Shown here: positions 22,811 to 34,706 of the stretch, piece by piece | How positions within the stretch are numbered: the stretch's first letter is position 1 | Layout: each line of letters opens with the position of its first letter | Translations under genes and position numbers: made by a program | Notes under the pieces: generated by a model | Database searches by the model: none | Seen by the model: only the letters and a program-made list of their open reading frames with translations | What the model was told of the DNA's origin: nothing | Origin: Trema orientale | Lineage: Eukaryota > Streptophyta > Magnoliopsida > Rosales > Cannabaceae | Direction of reading: 5' to 3' | Assembly (NCBI GenBank): GCA_002914845.1 | Contig: JXTC01000263.1 | Coordinates: 1 to 64,000 of the forward strand | DNA length: 64,000 bases

Positions 22811-23073
22811 GCTGGCCAAAATTTAACGTTGATGTACGCATTCGTACAACAGACTTAATCACCTATGCTTTGGTCTATAATGACAGAAGAGGTACTCTTG
22901 GCTAGTGTTAATCTTGTTAACATCACGGGTGTAGTGGTTGTTGAAGTAGCGGCGCTCCTAGCTGGTATAAGGTTGGCAAGAGACCATGGATTCAAGTATG
23001 TGAAGTTTGAAAGTGATTACACTTTAGTTGTGAACGGAATCAAAGAGTCTCTAGAATGTAATTGCTTGATATA
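22811..23073 (+). pseudogene. RNase H-like (RVT_3) domain fragment of a LINE
   Basis: Translation gives KFNVDVRIRTTDL, then VVVEVAALLAGIRLARDHGF and VKFESDYTLVVNGIKESLEC. These are the NxD, ExxAxxxGxxxAxxxG and ESD(Y/S)xxVV motifs of the plant non-LTR RNase H domain. The fragment is cut off at about 23073, where the inverted family A LTR begins, and lacks the domain's end. It is unrelated in sequence to the LINE copy at 14026-14574. Confidence 0.7.
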
Positions 23074-23084
23074 TTGATAATTAA

Positions 23085-24262
23085 TTTTATTTTTTTAACA
23101 TGTATGAAGAGTGTTGCAACAATGAGTATGTCTATTAAAACATAATAAAAAAAATAAACACAAGATATTTTTAACATGATTCAGTTATTTTCAATAGCAT
23201 ACTCCATGGGACATGCCCACATAATTAAACAATATTAGTAAGGTATACGAGAATACAATCACCAATTGATTTAAGCAATAAAGATACCCTCCTTTAAATT
23301 GTCGTAATGTATCATACTCATTCACTAATTTTGTTTAGCGAGCTCTACTCGACTTAGTTGATCCTTCACTTGTGAACTCTCTTTACAGCTACAGATCGAT
23401 TACTCTCCCGAAAATAAAGTGTTCGTCCTCCTGAAGAACACGCGTATCAAACTATACTTAGACAACTCACTTAGTTCTTTAAGACTTAAATAGCTATAGA
23501 ACACACTATCTGGCTTAAAAAACAAAAGCTCTTCTAAGTATATTTTTCTTTCAAAGTGTATCCCAATCTTTTAGAATGGCTGAGCTTTTATAAAAGAATG
23601 CTCAACCCCTTGGTTATCGTCCTCTGCAGTATGAAAAGACTACAATCAAATATGGAAAGAATTAAAAACAAAATAAAAAAAAATCTTTCCAAAAGTGTAA
23701 TCTAAAGTTGTTGCAACAAAATCATCCAGATGCATGGACACTTCTTGGAAATGTTTTTAGCCAGCTAGAAACTCTCATTTACACCTGCCAAAGATCGATA
23801 ATAACTCAAAATCATATCATCATTAATACTAATTATGTACCAAGATTTGGAGAGCTTTCTAAGAATAACTGATCTTGTTGCAACAGATCAGATATCATAA
23901 GATAGCAACTCATATCAATTAATCAATACAATATTAATTAATTAATAAGTAAATATTCAGCACAACAAAAGTCAAAAATCTTTTTGAATTTTCCTCAGAA
24001 ACCTATTCATTAATCTTAGATTAAGTAATTAATAAGAAGAAAATCACCAATCAAGGAAACATGAATAAAGAAAATATCAATAGACTATGGAAAATATTAA
24101 AAGGAATAAGAAAAACCAATTTCCCATTCATACTGAATATTTAAGCATGAAATTCCTTTATTTTTTAATCATATAACACTCAGAATCATTAAATATGGAA
24201 AATTCAAATGTTAGGGTAAATTCCAAAAAGTTTCTATACTAGAATCTGTTTGCAAGTTTTGC
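23085..24262 (-). mobile_element. Copia-type LTR, family A, inverted third copy
   Basis: The reverse complement aligns with 21000-22095 and with 1-730. Shared blocks include the GATCTTTGGCAGGT region (23780-23800 here), TATA text TTTTATAAAAG (23584) and the CATGGGACATGCCC block. It abuts the broken end of the copia polyprotein at 24262, with GTTGTTGCAATAAG at the junction. Its first ~150 bp relative to 20844 are missing. It is not the 3' LTR of the adjacent copia element, whose 5' LTR (27740-28922) is a different sequence. Confidence 0.65.
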
Positions 24263-24267
24263 TGAAC

Positions 24268-25155
24268 TTATTGCAACAACCGCATAGCTCTAGGATTACT
24301 TGTGTGTCTACTTTGTTTACTAACTGCATAGGCGATATCTGGTCTTATACAGCTCATTAAGTACATTAGACTGCCTATCACTCTGGAGTATTCTACTTGA
24401 GAAATATTCTCTCCTTTATTCTTGGATAAGTGTAAAGTTAAATCTATTGGTGTTCTAGCAACTCCAGAATTATCTTTATCGAATTTTCGAAGAATATTGT
24501 CTACATAATGTGACTGACTTAGAACAAGCCCATCGAAAATTCTTGAGATTTTCATTCCCAAAATGATATCAGCTAAACCCATGTCTTTCATGTCAAATCT
24601 TGAATTCAACATATTTTTGGTAGATTTGATCATTTTATCATCACTACCAATAATAAGCATTTCATCAACGTAAAGACACAAAATGACATAACTATTTTTG
24701 GTATCTTTAACATATGCACATTTGTCACATTCGTTGATCTTAAATCTATTAGCCTCTATAGTGCTATCAAATTTTTTATGCCATTGTTTCGAGACTTATT
24801 TTAATCCATACAAAGATTTCACCAACTTATAGACTTTCTTTTCCTGCCCTAGTGCAGAAAAACCTTCAGGTTGTTCTATGTAGTTCTCTTCCTCTAGATC
24901 TCCATTTAGAAATGCTGTTTTTACATCTATTTGGTGTATTTTGAGATTCTGCAGAGCGGTAATCGCTAGTACCATCCTAATAGAATTTATTCTCGTCATA
25001 GGAGAATAAGTGTCAAAGTAGTCCAGACCTTCTTTGTGTCTGTAGCCTTTAATTACAAGTCTTGCCTTGTACTTATCAATCGATCTATCAACTTTCATTT
25101 TCCTATTAAAAATCCACTTTGAACCTAGTGGTTTACATCCAGGAGGTAGGTCCAC
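24268..25155 (-). pseudogene. Copia reverse transcriptase, broken and 3'-truncated
   Basis: 24796-25155 encodes KPLGSKWIFNRKMKVD, YKARLVIKGYRHKEGLDY, FDTYSPMTR and KIHQIDVKTAFLNGDLEEE, the N-terminal half of the Ty1/copia RT. 24268-24681 continues with LYVDEMLIIGS, FDMKDMGLADIILGMKI, QSHYVDNILRKF and GSLMYLMSCIRPDIAYAVS. The catalytic YVDD box reads YVDE, so an active-site Asp is lost, and a frame break separates the two halves. The reading stops at NPRA, where the RNase H domain should begin. It is replaced by the inverted family A LTR. Confidence 0.85.
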
Positions 25156-26302
25156 TAGTTTCTAAGTATGATTTTATAAGATGGAATCAATTTCACTCTT
25201 AATAGCCTCTTTCCATAAAGGTGCTTCTAGAGCTTATGGCCTCAGTATACGTTCGAGGCTCACTTTCTAGCAAGTATGTCAGAAAATCTGGACCAAAAAA
25301 TTTTTCTGTCTTTGCTCTCTTGCTCCATCGAGGTTCAACCTCGATTTCTTCATTTTTATCTTGGTCCTGACTATTCTCAGTAATAGTCTCATTTGTTCGT
25401 TTCGATGAACTTGCTTCTTCTTTGGATTTACAAGAAAATATATGTTCAAAGAATGATGCATTCCTTGATTCCATTATCGTGTTCTTATGTATATCTGGAA
25501 TTTTTAACTTATACATAAGAAACCGATAAGTACTATTGTTTTGTGCATATAGTTTTTGGACCAAATTTCACCTTCTTAGGTGTTAGTACGGCCACTTTGG
25601 CAAGACATCCCCATATTCATAAATAGTTGTAGGATGGTTTATTTCCTTTCTGCAATTCATATGGAGTCTTTTCCATTTTTTTTTGGGTACCTTATTCAAA
25701 AAATAATTGGCCGTCAAAATGGCTTCTCTCCACATATTCTGGGATAACTCAGAACTTATCAACATTACATTCATCATTTCTTTCAAAGTACAATTCTTTC
25801 GCTCATGAACTCTATTTGACTGAGGCGAGTAAGGTGTTGTAGTTTTGTGTATGATTCCATACTGTGCACATATTTCCTCAAAAGGTGAATCATACTCTCT
25901 ACTTCGATCACTTCTTAGCACCTTAATTTTCTTATGGAGTTAATTCTCAACCTTATTCTTATAGAGAACAAATTTCTTTATAGCTTCGTCCTTGGATTTT
26001 AGCAAATATACATAACAATATTTTGTAATATCATCAACAAAAGTAATAAAATACTTATTGTCTCCCTTTGTTTGTACAAATTTCAAATCACATATGTTAC
26101 TGTGAATCAAGTTAAGGGATTCAGTGTTCTTCTCAACACTTTGAAACGATGACCTAGTCAGTTTCATTTCAACACAAGTTTCACACTTGTGTTTTGAATC
26201 AATATTAAAAGCGGGTATGTGGTTTAAGTTAATTAATCTATGCAAAGTATCATAATTAACGTGTCCTAGTTTACTATACCATACATTAGAAGACTCAAGC
26301 AA
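25156..26302 (-). pseudogene. Copia integrase, broken
   Basis: 25940-26302 holds the HHCC and core start: WYSKLGHVNYDTLHRL, CETCVEMKLTRSSF, NLIHSNICDLK and FITFVDDITKYCYVYLL. The first catalytic Asp position reads Asn (HSN). 25583-25921 holds LRSDRSREYDSPFEEICAQY and a YSPQSNRVHERKN motif. 25199-25564 is the linker to RT. Frame breaks between the pieces and the Asp change make it inactive. Same strand and order as the RT and gag pieces. Confidence 0.85.
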
Positions 26303-26327
26303 ATAAGCAGAAGAGCTAGCTTTATTA

Positions 26328-26904
26328 TTATTTGGCTTTAATAGTCATTATATTTAGTTTAAAAAGCCTATCATATACATAGTCCTTCCCCACATACATT
26401 CCACTTTTAGACAAAACTACTTTATCTGACTCGAATACCATCCGGAATCCATGTTTATTCAGCAACAAATCGGACACTAAGTTCTTGTGGATCTCCGGCA
26501 CATATAGTATATCGTTTAGAGTCAGCTCCTTCCTAGAGGTCATTTTCAAGACCACCTTGCCTTGGCCTTCGACAGTGGATGTGGTAGAGTTTCCCATAAA
26601 TAACTTTTTCCCGTTCTCAAGCAGTTTGAAGGAAGTGAAAAAAAACTTTGTAAGAGCATACATGCCGAGTGGCACCGATGTCAAGCCACCATTCTTTGGG
26701 ATTAGACTCAACTAGGTTTACTTCAGAAACTACTGCACAGAGGTCTATGTCAGAAACCACTTGTGTGATTTCATCCACTACGTTGGCTTCATTCTTCTTC
26801 TTCTTTAGAAGTCGACAGTTTGAAGCCTTGTGACCCATCTTGTCACAATTGAAGTACTTTCCTTGGAATTTCTGCTTCTTGCCTACTCTACTTTTAGGCC
26901 TCAA
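26328..26904 (-). pseudogene. Copia gag zinc knuckle and protease, broken
   Basis: The knuckle reads YFNCDKMGHKASNC; the first Cys of CX2CX4HX4C is replaced by Tyr. The protease motif reads WWLDIGATRHVC, where the active-site D-S/T-G is altered to D-I-G. Downstream are GNSTTSTVEGQGKVVLKM, then TLNDILYVPEIHKNLVS, typical of copia protease. The pieces lie in two frames. Confidence 0.8.
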
Positions 26905-27694
26905 CTTCTGACTTGGCTGTTTCTATTTATTCTTCTTGGCTTTAGAGCCTTGAGAATGTTCTACAATATTTGCCTTAGCCACAGGCATACTGGACGATGC
27001 TCCTGACTTTTCAGCACATCGGTTGTCTTCCTTTATGCGAAGTCTAATAACAAGCTCTTCAAGGTTCATTGCCTTTCGCTTGTGTTTGAGATAGCTCTTG
27101 AAATCCTTCCATGCAGTGGATAGCTTTCAATGACAGTAGCTACTTGGAAGGGTTCACATATGACCATCCCCTCAGCCTGAATCTCATGGAGAATCAATTG
27201 ATAAGAATTTCTTGGACCCAGCATCCTACTACAAATTTCTTAGACCCAGCATCCTCAGTTTTATAATTATGGTCTAGTGACTCCCATAATTCCTTTGCCG
27301 TCTTCTTATTATGATATATGCTATATAAAAAATTGGTCAAACCGTTCATTACATAGTTACGGCACAGGTAGTCAGATTGTTTCCAAGCATCAACCGCAGC
27401 GATGACTTGGAAGTCTTACTCATTATCATTGGCTTTTGGAGCCTCCTTAATCAAGAACCTCGCAAGGTTTAATGTGGTCAGATAGAATAACATCTTCTGT
27501 TGCCACATTTTGAAGTTCAACCTATTGAACTTCTCAGGCTTCTCTCCGTGGTGCACTGCTGGTACTACAGGAGTTATAACAGGGGTTGGCATTCGAGCCA
27601 CAACAGGAGCAGGCAAATAGGCCATAGCAGGAGTAGGCCCTTGGGCTACAACAGTATTATTTAATTCAGTTGCCATTTCTGAAAAGAATAGCAA
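26905..27694 (-). pseudogene. Copia gag N-terminal part, broken
   Basis: 27416-27694 encodes a Pro/Ala-rich start followed by KPEKFNRLNFKMWQQKMLFY, the typical gag W-x-x-x-M/L-F motif of copia elements. 27000-27400 continues in other frames (for example text resembling ELWDSLDHNY near 27270). Several stops interrupt it. Confidence 0.75.
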
Positions 27695-27739
27695 ATCTAA
27701 TGAGATTTCTTTTTCTAGAAATAAACGGCAATAATTAAA

Positions 27740-28922
27740 TATTACTCAATAGACAAACTCCCAGGAAAGACTACGGAGGAGTCATAAATGGTCCCACTTA
27801 AAATCCAGCCTCCTAGATAGAATTTGTCTAAATTGTAATTGTTCAATTATCACAATTTATTAAAGAAATATCTCCAAACACAATACACTAATTTCAGATA
27901 TATTATATAAAATAATAGATAAAAGACATATAACTATTTTAAGATTGTTAGAAAAAATTATTGCAAGTAATAATATATCTAGAAATAAAAATATAACAAT
28001 AATCTATTATAACATATGATGTAATAAATTATTTAATTATAACTTGGATAGTAACAATTATCAAAAAAATAAATCAAATAACGTAACAAAATAAATCACA
28101 ATTAATTTGCTATAATAATAATCATGATTATAATGATCAAAATAACAAAGGAGTTTAAGGAAACCAAAATGAGTCATGTATTTCACACAATTTCCTTAAA
28201 ACAGTTACGCCTCCTTACCGGGGTGCTTAGAGGAATGTCCCCAGCGTTTGTTTCTTAGGATAAAACGGTTCACGAATAGCAATACCGCACCAACTTGCTA
28301 CTCACAACGAACTGAGCAATGCCTAAACTCTATCACCAGAACTCAAGAGAGCTCGACCACACCGAAAAAAAAGAACTCAAACTTTCTAACTACTAACTAT
28401 CTATTTTTTAACCACCACAGAGAGAATATGGAAGAGAGGAATAAGCAAAGAAATATTTTTAATGTATAAAAAAGTGAAGGAGAAAGTATCTTTTTATAGT
28501 GTTCATGGGGGAACCAAGCCATTAACATCCATTAATATGGCTGAAAACGTTTGTCTGTTACAACATAACAACTCATTAATATAGCTGAAAAATATTTATC
28601 TGTTACAACGTAACAGCAATAGCCCATTAATATGGCTGAAAAACGTTTTTCTGTTACAACGTAACAGTAACAACCCATTAATATAGCTGAAAACTGTTTG
28701 GCGGTTGCAACATAACAGCTAAAAATGTTTTTGGCTGTTACCTCAGCTTTATGAGGCTAAATAATGGTCCAAAATAAATTTTGTAACTCCAGTATGTTAC
28801 AAATCCAATTCTAGAACTTTCTCACTTTGAGTTTCAATTTCTCATTCACCCAAGCTCCATTTTAGGCATTTTCATATCTCAAAATGGCTATTTATAATGG
28901 TTTTCCAAACCATTTTTCCAAC
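27740..28922 (-). mobile_element. 5' LTR of the broken copia element
   Basis: On the minus strand the LTR starts TGTTGGAAAAATGG at 28922 and lies upstream of the gag-pol remnants. It has a tandem-repeat U3 (28531-28745), a TATA box (TATAAAAA, 28491-28498) and a leader (28200-28460). Its 3' edge and primer-binding site are not clear; I put it near 27740. No matching 3' LTR exists in the window, because that end was lost together with RNase H. Confidence 0.65.
28531..28745 (-). promoter_or_regulatory. U3 tandem repeats upstream of the LTR TATA box
   Basis: Four copies of a 44-51 bp unit start with ATTAATAT(A/G)GCTGAAAA at 28531, 28575, 28626 and 28677, with a partial fifth. Each unit carries CTGTTACAACGTAACAG or a variant, an inverted repeat whose arms contain MYB-type cores (CNGTTA/TAACNG). 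The array ends 33 bp upstream of the TATA box on the transcribed strand, the position of enhancer repeats in Tnt1/Tto1-type LTRs. Confidence 0.7.
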
Positions 28923-29011
28923 AAAGAACACTTACTAAAGTGAAGCGTGCAAAATGGTTATATTGCTAAAAGTCCAGACTATAAACGAGGTTAAAAAAAA
29001 TACAATAAATG

Positions 29012-29166
29012 TATTGTGCTCAATTGGTCCAAGATTTGAGGGATATGTGTGTGAGTTTGGAGGGTCAGAGGTACAAACATTGGTAGTGACGGGTGTGTGA
29101 GTTATTTCCTTTCTCTTTGTAATAAGTGATAGTCATTAGTTAAGCCTCGCTTAAAAAAAATAAAAC
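29012..29166 (+). mobile_element. tRNA-derived SINE, copy 1
   Basis: Contains GCTCAATTGGTCCAA (A-box-like), GAGGTACAAACATTGG (degenerate B-box), GTGTGTGAGTT, and GTCATTAGTTAAGCC before an A-rich tail. It aligns with the better-preserved copy at 61138-61302. Possible flanking duplication ACTATAAA at about 28978 and 29164. Confidence 0.6.
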
Positions 29167-29439
29167 TATAAAAGTGAAAAAATAAATAAATAAACTTGCA
29201 GTTTATTAGTCTTTTTTTTTTCCGCGAAACTAAAAAATGTATAATTAAGATTAGTCAGTTTGAGTACCAACATACGTTGGAAGGTGCTTAGCTAACGGAT
29301 GATTAAAAAATAGAAGTAAATATCATGAAAATAAAAGGCAATATATAATTGAATATCATAAAAGGAAATAAAATAAAAACCACGACGCTTAACTTTTTTG
29401 AAAAAAAAAAGTCACACATTTTCATAATATAAAATAAAG

Positions 29440-29599
29440 GGCGCGTCTACAGTAGGGGTGTCCCTGCGTAGGGGCCTGTCTATACACCGTTTGATGGAAA
29501 TTTGTGTATAAACAGATTCCTGTTATTCTCCACAGATTCCCATCAAACGGTATATAAAGAGTGACCCTACGTAGGGGCGCCCCTACTGTAGCCCTCCCC
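29440..29599. mobile_element. 160-bp MITE with about 65-bp terminal inverted repeats
   Basis: The left arm has CTACAGTAGGGGTGTCCCTG, then CGTAGGGGCC and ACCGTTTGATGG. The reverse complement of the right arm has CTACAGTAGGGGCGCCCCTA, then CGTAGGGTCA and ACCGTTTGATGG. The arms meet at a short GTATAAACAG-rich centre, so almost the whole element is a hairpin. Both flanks read TAAAG (29435-29439, 29600-29604). It is GC-rich against AT-rich flanks. Superfamily not assigned. Confidence 0.85.
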
Positions 29600-29604
29600 T
29601 AAAG

Positions 29605-30733
29605 TAAAACATTTTGTTTATGCTTTTCTATTAATTTTACCATATTCATATATATAATCAAATTGGAATTTAAAATTATTAAAGAAACATATTTACTTTT
29701 TAATATTGTTCAATTGACATCTATAAAAATAACTGAAATGCAACTTTCTAGACTCACGAATGGTCTATATCCTTCGAAAAATCTAACTATGGATAGACTT
29801 CAAACATATAAACATTTATTTTTTATTTACATTTTTGTTTTGAAAAAGGTAAAATTATTATTATTCAACAATTTTAATTATAGCTTTGACCGTATATGTT
29901 GATTTGGTGAGATTCAATGTTCTTTCAAAGTTTTATTTAATATTAATAAAAAATGTGCAAATTTTTTTCTCTTGTCTTTTTTTTTTAAGGATATTATCAC
30001 CCACTAAATAATAATAAAGTGGAAAAGGACAATGGAGATCGAAATGACAGCAAAATCAAAACAACAAAAGAAAAGGATAACATACAAAACGTCAATGAAA
30101 GATTCACGAGTACAAATAAAAAGGCTATAACGAAAAAATGAAACTGACATGAAAAATAATAAACAGTTAAACAAAGCAATTTTCAAAAGCAATATAAAAA
30201 GAAGAAAGTAAGGAATAAAGTAAAAAACCAAGAAAATATTTAAACAACATATATTGGAAATTCTTTTGGCTCTCAAATTTTAACTTCCCTTTAAAATTAA
30301 CTATTAGCAAGAAATAATGAAGCATCATTCCAACCACTAAGAAATATAAAACATATCACATATAAACAAAGCGAGCCAATTAAGTAAGTTTTTTTTTTAA
30401 ATTTATTTATATGTATTATTTTCCTTAATTAAAATTCATCTTATACATTTTTATAGTGAAAAAGTAAAAAAAAGGCGCATTAAATAGTATATATTTATTA
30501 TTTTCAATTCTCCAGATACTTAAATCATTATAGCCTTTAATAATAATGCAATGGCTAAAAGAATACCTATAAATTGCGACCCATAAATCAATCATATATA
30601 TATACACATCAAAACTATTGAACCATCCCTTTCTCTGCTTCTACCAAAAACCAGTTTTTCAACAAGTTTTACAAAATTATATTAATACTCATAGATACAA
30701 GATTTCAACTTTATACAAACCCCATTTATATAC
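29605..30733. other. AT-rich intergenic region downstream of the BAG gene
   Basis: No supported gene. Short ORFs are composed of Phe/Leu/Lys-rich AT-derived codons. It contains the presumed 3' UTR of the BAG gene (about 30600-30733, minus strand) without an unambiguous poly(A) signal. Confidence 0.45.
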
Positions 30734-32821
30734 TTAGTCAAACAGTTCCCAATCCTGGGTTATTTTGGTAGAAGATAGCGTTGGTGCTGGAGCAGGAGCA
30801 CTTAGGCTTCCAAGCCCTGACTCAAAAGTCTCCCATTTTGTACTCACTGACACTGCATTCCCACTATTGCCCAAGAAACTTGAGTTTCTTCCCTTAAGGT
30901 TGTCAAGTGTGTCCACAAAGCTCTGTACACGACGAACCTGTAATGAAAATTTATTATGTCGATCCTGTCAATTCAGTATACATGTATATATAGAATTGAC
31001 AAATATAAATATATCCACCACTTGTCATGTAACTCAATTTAACAGAAAAAAAAAAAAAAAAGAGGAAGAGGAAAAGCGTTGGTCTCTAGTGAAAACTTAT
31101 ATAGTCACTCCAAGGATACTAGACAATTAATCTTTAATGAAGTTTGAAACTTTCCTGACTTGTTTTGTACTATGACAGATTGATTGTTCTCGTACTGGTC
31201 TGGTCATTGGATTCCCATCTATAACCACACAATATGAACATGTGAAATAATTATCTGGTCCGTTTAGGCTCGGTCCATCTATATTCCCTACTTTTTCACC
31301 CCCTCGAAGTAGAAAACAAATGACAACCAAAGTTGAGAGTGAGGCTCTATCCAAATCGTACTTGCATTATGCTTGTTCTTGGTTAACTAGTCTCTGTAGT
31401 TCTCCCACTCTTGGGCACCAAAACATACCCTTGTAAGATTTTTACTCATTGGACATAAAACTCTCGTAGTTTTCAGTTTTTCACTCACCAGAAATTAAAA
31501 ATGTGAAGGCAAAATTATCATGACTTCATTCCCTTTTCAAATTTATCCTAAACTATTTCTCGGGAGGCAAAATTAACCTTGATTTGTAATGACAACTAAA
31601 TTGAACTAATGAGTTTAGAGAAGATCAAATTATCACCAACCTCGATTCGCCTTTGCGCTTTGGCTTCTCCATCAGCCTCTATTGTGTCCAATTTGAGAAG
31701 CTGCAGCATTAGTAACTCAGTCAAAATGACAAACTCTCTATCTACGACTTTGGTGCCACTTCGCATCATGGTCTCCAGAGTGACAACCTAATATATCACA
31801 TTAAAATTTACATTAACGTTGAAACTAACATTAATCTTTAAGGATGTCACAGAGAAAGGACCAAACCTTTTGAGAGAGTTTGTCAACCTCTGCTCTTACT
31901 TGGGCTACAGCTTCATAAGCTTTTAAAAGGACTTGATTTTTCTTCAACTCTTGAAGCTTCTTCTCTTTGCTAGCTGGGTCTTCTAGTAATATAATCTTGG
32001 ACATGTCTTTAACACCAACCATGTCCAAACACTCCTCGTCCTCTTTCTCTTTCCCTCTAAATAACAACCTTTGCTCCTTAGGCTGCAGACCAGTCTCATG
32101 GGCTAGAACCCTTTTCAGATCCCCTTTCATCATTCAAACCCAATTAAGCATTGATTTTGAGAATGTAGAATGATAACTAAATCCAAATTCCAAACACACC
32201 AGGTGAAGCAGCTGAAAACCAGATAATACTCGTAACAACAGTTAATCATGGTAACCATAACTCAAAAATCTCTTAATATTGTGTGCGAAAGATTATTGGA
32301 AGTTCAGATTTCAATGCTAAAAGTAAAACATTTTTTAGATGGATCTTTCTCTAAGTCAGTTCTACCAAATACCATTAATTTTGAATGCAGTACGTAATTT
32401 TTAAGACCAAAAATCACCGAACTGGCTTGAATGAGGATTGACCCATTTCAGATTTTCCGTCAAGGAGAAAAACCCAAATGACCAAAAATCAAAATGATCA
32501 AGTACATCATATTAGATCAGACAAGACAGGGATACCCTTTTCAGTATGTGATAAAATAGAGCAAATTACCCACTAAATAGGAAAGACCAGAGCAAAATAA
32601 CATAGACCCAGAAGAAAGTGATCATTACCAAAAGTATATTGAGCAGGGACAGTAATATCATGGTGATAAGAACCATGAGAAACCTTGATTTTGATCATAG
32701 GCCCAGAAGAGGCATCCCCAAAATCTCTCTTCTGAACAAGCATACCACCTGGCCTAAGCTCCCAATCTATGACTCTATTAAAGCCATGAGTCACAGTGGT
32801 ACTTTTGATAGATCTTTTCAT
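30734..32821 (-). CDS. BAG family molecular chaperone regulator (BAG1-4 type), 266 aa, four exons
   Basis: Exons on the minus strand are 32821-32629, 32123-31867, 31787-31641 and 30937-30734, all with GT..AG introns, totalling 801 nt. BAG proteins bind the Hsp70 ATPase domain and act as nucleotide-exchange co-chaperones. The ubiquitin-like domain spans about residues 42-114 (MIKIKVSHGSYHHDITVPAQ, EQRLLFRGKEKEDEECLDMV, SKIILLEDP). The BAG helices span about 130-212 (LLKAYEAVAQVRAEVDKLSQ, VVTLETMMRSGTKV, REFVILTELLMLQLLKLDTI, RRVQSFVDTLDNL). The Ser/Pro-rich tail ends TQDWELFD, a conserved ending of plant BAG1-4. An N-terminal VIDWELRPGGMLVQKRD block, also typical, supports the start. Length is close to Arabidopsis BAG4 (269 aa), but I cannot fix which paralogue it is. 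All frames join cleanly and the gene looks functional. Confidence 0.92.
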
Positions 32822-33911
32822 TCTAAACCAAGTAACCTCAGAATATCATAAAAATAGAATTGAGGCAAATACAAGGAAAGGTAATTGGGGAGGGGAGAGG
32901 TGAGAGGTGAGAGGAGCCTGTCTGTGATAATTAATGGAAGAAGGCTTGAGTCAGACTCATCAAAACAAAAGTGACTCTACTTGAGGACATGGACTTCTCA
33001 ACAGACTAATAGAACTTGCGGTTGGTCAGTTGGGACAATATAAAAACAGTTGGTGAGTTTTCGACTTTCGTAGAGAGAGACTAAGAGAGACTCAGGTACT
33101 CAAATCGAGCCATTTGGAAGTGCTCTCCTTAAAATAACGTACGTAGTTGAGAAAAATATTATCATATTTACAACTTAGGAATAGAAAGGCTAGTTTGGAA
33201 CTTATATTTTTTGAGGGAAAGAAAAAAATATTTTAAGGGTTTTTATTTTTTCTTATTTGGATTAAAAAAATAATAGAAATTTTTTTTGAAAAATGTGAAA
33301 ATTTGATTTGATATTATTTTTTAGTATATAGAACGTTGATACATTAATTAGTAAAATAAAAAATGTCAAAATAAAATCATATAAATTTTTAAAAAAAGTA
33401 TTTTTCTCTTTCTTTTTTCATAATTTTTTTCTTATAATTTTTTTTTCTCCAAAATTTAGGTTCCAAACGGAGCTTAAGAATTATAGCAAAAATAATTTTT
33501 TTTTTTTCCTTTGGGGAGGGGGAACTTTGGAAAACATTGGATCTCTTTTTTTGAACTACTTCATCACGAGTTTGGTCAATTACTTTGATTAAAAATGAAG
33601 TTGGGTATGGTAGAGACGGTGGCAACTGGCACGTAGCATGCAATAACTCATGTAATTACTAAAAATAATTTCCCTTGTACTTTGCTTAGAAAAAAAAAGG
33701 TCCTTTATTTATTATACAAACTATTGATGATCATCAGTTCATCACTGTTCTTTTTAATATGTCGCAAATTTTACGTATTAATTTTGACACATAAATTGTA
33801 GGATTCACACACTTCGACATGATATATAATTCCTTAGTTAGTTGAATTACTTGTAATTATTATCCTGGTGAGTGATGTTTGCTTATTTCTCTTCTTAAAA
33901 AGACTTATTTA
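32822..33911. other. Upstream region of the BAG gene
   Basis: Contains the presumed minus-strand promoter and 5' UTR (about 32822-33120). TTTTTATATTG at about 33035-33045 (minus strand) could be a TATA element. The AG-rich 32885-32920 stretch would be a CT-rich leader in the transcript. Beyond 33130 it is AT-rich without a gene. Confidence 0.4.
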
Positions 33912-34706
33912 TGGTAAAACCTCTATAAATTAACACTATTGGAATTGGAATAAATTATTATTTTATAAAGATTATTTATTTATTGATAAATAAATAAATA
34001 ATTATTTATTAATAAATAAATATTATTAATTTAAAAGAGTAGTATGAGTTTAATACTTGTATTTTTCCCTCCCTGAAATATGATACAATCAAATTTAATG
34101 TATACATAAAGCCAAAAAGTTAATATATATATATATATACACATAAAATTATCTATATTATTTATAATTAAATAAAATTTTAAAAGATAATTTTTAGTGT
34201 ACATTAAAAAGTTAAGAAGTATATAAACATATGATAAATGAAGCTTTATAATTAATACCTTATAAGATATAGTATTTCAGGATGTTTCATATGTATATTT
34301 GAATATAATATCTATAAATAGTAATTAGTTTTACTTCTAAAATCTAAATTATTAAAAATAGATTCCAAATCATATACCGAATTTATGTGTTGCAAAAAGT
34401 AGAGATGATTAATAAGTTAATAATTTACATGCATTTTTTGAAAAAGAACATAATTAAGAAATAAGAGTTATCTATTAAAAAAAAACTCATTAATATTTTA
34501 AATGTTTATGTGTTATTTTATTTATGTATCTGATCAATTATTAATTTATATATTCAATAGATCCTAAAAGAATTAGAAAAAATTATTATTTTATGCGTTT
34601 ATTGCAAACATTAATTTAGTACATTAGTCCGAGTTGGAATCAAAAATTTTTATTATTTAACTAAAGTTATTAATTTATTGAATATTTATTTATCTAGGGT
34701 TTACTG
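33912..34706. mobile_element. Emigrant-like (Tc1/mariner, pogo-type) non-autonomous element
   Basis: The left end TGGTAAAACCTCTATAAATT and the reverse complement of the right end, CAGTAAACCCTAGATAAATA, resemble the Emigrant terminal repeat (CAGTAAAACCTCTATAAATT). The element is flanked by TA on both sides. The interior is AT-rich with repeated TAAATAAATAA and no coding sequence. About 795 bp, longer than classical Emigrant copies, possibly because of internal insertions. Confidence 0.55.

Noticed and set aside
23085-24262. 3' LTR of the broken copia element at 24268-28922
   Set aside because: It lies in the right place and orientation but its sequence matches family A LTRs, not the element's own 5' LTR (27740-28922).
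28531-28745. CRISPR-like regularly spaced repeats
   Set aside because: Units are adjacent and degenerate with no unique spacers, in a plant LTR U3; an enhancer-type tandem repeat explains them.
30004-30276. Phe/Leu-rich ORFs that could look like membrane proteins
   Set aside because: Produced by T-rich DNA read on the minus strand; no start context, no conservation signal, overlapping frames equally open.
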